Shown here piece after piece: positions 62,683-64,000 of a stretch of 64,000 nucleotides of DNA. Source of the stretch: Desulforamulus ruminis DSM 2154 (GTDB lineage: Bacteria; Bacillota; Desulfotomaculia; Desulfotomaculales; Desulfotomaculaceae); NCBI RefSeq assembly GCF_000215085.1, contig NC_015589.1, forward strand, positions 434,001-498,000, read 5' to 3'. The position numbers and the translations under genes are program-made. The notes beneath the pieces are model-generated. The model had not been told where the DNA came from. It saw only the letters and a list, made by a program, of their open reading frames with translations, and made no database searches. Each line of letters starts with the position of its first letter. The stretch's first letter is position 1.

Positions 62683-63903
62683 TTGTTTAAATTTAGGACA
62701 ATAACAGCACTGGTAAGCAGCCTTCTTTTATTGGCATTTTTATTAACCGGCTGTGGCGGGGGAGCATCCCAGGATACCATTAAAATCGGGGTCATCCTAC
62801 CTCTGACCGGTGGAGAAGCCATGTTTGGCACCATGGAAAAGAACTCCTTTGAAATGGCTTACGAAGAGCTTAAAGCTGCCGGAAAAACCCAAGTTCAAGG
62901 CAAGGAAATCCAACTGATCTTCGAAGATGATCAAAGTAAACAGGATGTGGCCAAATCCGCTGCGGAAAAACTAATCAACCAAGATCAGGTGGCCATGTTA
63001 ACCGGCGGCTACAGCAGTGCGGTGACCAATGTGGTTGCAGCCAACGCCCAGAGCATGAATATCCCCTTTTTAATTGTCACCGGCTCTGCGGACGATATTA
63101 CCAGGCAGGGCTGGCAGTGGGTATTTAGAGGTACCGCAGCTCCGGCCAGTAAGTATACCGGTGCACTTTGGACCATGATGGAACAAGTGGTTAAACCCCA
63201 GACGGCGGCTTTAATTTATGAAAACACCGACTTTGGCTCCTCTTCCGCCAAGGGTTTTAGAGCAGAATGCGAAAAGAGGGGCATCAAGCTTGTTTTTGAC
63301 CAGTCCTATGAATCCGGGGCCATTGATTTTAAACCTATGCTGGCCAACGCTAAGAATACCAACCCCGATATGGTTTTTGCCGTTTCTTACGTTATGGATG
63401 CCGGGCTGATTGTTAAGCAAATGAAAGAGCTTGATTTCAATACCAAACTTTTTGTGGGTGGCGGAGCAGGTTACACTATGCCGGAATTTGAGGAAAACGC
63501 CGGCAGCGCCTCGGAATATATTGCTTCAACCACCCTGTGGGTACCCAACGTTACGTGGCCTGGGGCGAAAGAATACTTCACCAAGTATAAGGAGAAGTAT
63601 GGCAAAGAGCCGGATTATCACGGCGCCCAGGCCTATGCTTCCATGTATGTGGCGGTGGATGCGCTGAACAGAGCCCAGGAGCTGTCCAACACCGGTATAC
63701 AAAAGGCCCTTAAGGAAACCGATATGATGACGGTGATGGGGCCGGTAAAATTTGAAGCATGGGAAGATTATACTAATCAAAACAAACCCAATACCTATGT
63801 AGTGCAGTGGCAGAAGGGAAATCTGGAAGTGATCTGGCCGGATGAGGTAAAATCCGCTCCTTATGTATACCCCGTTCCGAACTGGAAAGACCGGACCAAT
63901 TAA
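62683..63903 (+). CDS. Branched-chain amino-acid-type ABC substrate-binding lipoprotein
   Basis: 406 residues from TTG 62683, five bases after GGAGGTGG. Signal peptide with LTGC lipobox (Cys about 22) then a Peripla_BP_6 domain starting IKIGVILPLTGG and FEDDQSKQDV. LivJ/LivK-like proteins bind leucine, isoleucine, valine or other amides and acids. A hairpin and a LivH-type gene follow. Exact ligand not known. Confidence 0.85.
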   Translation: MFKFRTITALVSSLLLLAFLLTGCGGGASQDTIKIGVILPLTGGEAMFGTMEKNSFEMAYEELKAAGKTQVQGKEIQLIFEDDQSKQDVAKSAAEKLINQDQVAMLTGGYSSAVTNVVAANAQSMNIPFLIVTGSADDITRQGWQWVFRGTAAPASKYTGALWTMMEQVVKPQTAALIYENTDFGSSSAKGFRAECEKRGIKLVFDQSYESGAIDFKPMLANAKNTNPDMVFAVSYVMDAGLIVKQMKELDFNTKLFVGGGAGYTMPEFEENAGSASEYIASTTLWVPNVTWPGAKEYFTKYKEKYGKEPDYHGAQAYASMYVAVDALNRAQELSNTGIQKALKETDMMTVMGPVKFEAWEDYTNQNKPNTYVVQWQKGNLEVIWPDEVKSAPYVYPVPNWKDRTN

Positions 63904-63911
63904 GGGGTCCA

Positions 63912-63937
63912 GCCGCCGGGGATCTTGTCCCCGGCGG
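63912..63937 (+). repeat. Hairpin after the liv-type SBP gene
   Basis: CCGCCGGGG and CCCCGGCGG arms around ATCTTGT-like loop. No T-run; typical of binding-protein/permease intercistronic hairpins. Confidence 0.65.
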
Positions 63938-63971
63938 TTGATCCCATTACCAATGTTGGGAGGTAACCCGA

Positions 63972-64000
63972 ATGACATTATTCGGTCAAACCGTCATCTG
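63972..64000 (+). CDS. Start of branched-chain ABC permease (LivH-like), partial
   Basis: ATG 63972, with GGGAGGT upstream, encodes MTLFGQTVI before the window ends. Position after the SBP gene and the sequence start match LivH-type permeases. Only nine codons are visible. Confidence 0.5.

Overview
The window looks like the chromosome of a spore-forming, strictly anaerobic Firmicute close to the Desulfotomaculum/Desulforamulus group (Peptococcaceae). That is an inference from content. Clues are GGAGG-type ribosome sites throughout, a BcrA/BadF-type activase, an isethionate-type glycyl radical lyase, a KinA-like PAS kinase, an FMN glutamate synthase-like protein, YedE/TusA, sigma-54 control of an Fe-S lyase, and a Gram-positive type IV pilus locus. 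No rRNA, tRNA, CRISPR array, intact insertion sequence or prophage was seen.

Layout. 1-2041: large 2-hydroxyacyl-CoA-dehydratase-activator-type protein (minus, cut by the window edge). 2.3-5.3 kb: alkaline phosphatase behind a PhoP-box-like array, then a YibE/F membrane protein split at a canonical -1 slippery heptamer. 5.4-7.5 kb: structured leader, MFS exporter, small membrane protein. 7.7-9.1 kb: tusA and yedE (minus). 9.3-12.0 kb: XRE regulator plus two radical SAM proteins (minus). 12.3-13.9 kb: RocB-like M20 peptidase (minus). 14.0-16.7 kb: lysine riboswitch and amino-acid ABC importer. 16.8-20.6 kb: ANTAR regulator, glutamine synthetase behind a leader terminator, glutamate synthase-like protein. 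20.9-22.8 kb: cysteine synthase and YbaK deacylase. 21.9-26.7 kb: AT-rich accessory stretch with a VRR-NUC nuclease, several decayed genes and small orphans. 26.8-27.8 kb: AraC regulator. 27.9-40.3 kb: type IV pilus operon behind a promoter overlapped by a Fur-like box. 40.4-42.1 kb: DUF5412, membrane protein, ATPase. 42.4-53.7 kb: a sulfonate-type catabolic island (Fe-ADH, unusual amidohydrolase, GntR, MHS transporter, isethionate sulfite-lyase and activase, DsrE-like protein, TauE exporter, BASS transporter). 53.9-58.0 kb: two-component system, DUF4342 protein, PAS kinase. 58.1-62.2 kb: sigma-54 activator, a phased enhancer array, CdsB-type Fe-S lyase, DUF4846 lipoprotein. 62.7 kb to the end: branched-chain amino-acid ABC importer start.

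The most coherent pathway is the 42-53 kb island. The glycyl radical enzyme has Cys466, Glu468, Gly803, Arg187, Gln191, Arg676 and Phe680, the catalytic and sulfonate-binding set I recall for isethionate sulfite-lyase, each shifted by two residues. The product sulfite would be the electron acceptor in a sulfite reducer and acetaldehyde could go to the Fe-ADH. An amidohydrolase-fold protein that has lost its metal ligands, a DsrE-like protein and three transporter types make this version unusual. The transporters and the MHS and islA promoters carry shared candidate operators.

A dispersed palindromic repeat (about 75-104 bp, ends AATAGAACRCGG / CCGYGTTCTATT) occurs six times plus one decayed copy, always between genes. 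Three copies bracket the tauE and BASS genes of the sulfonate island.
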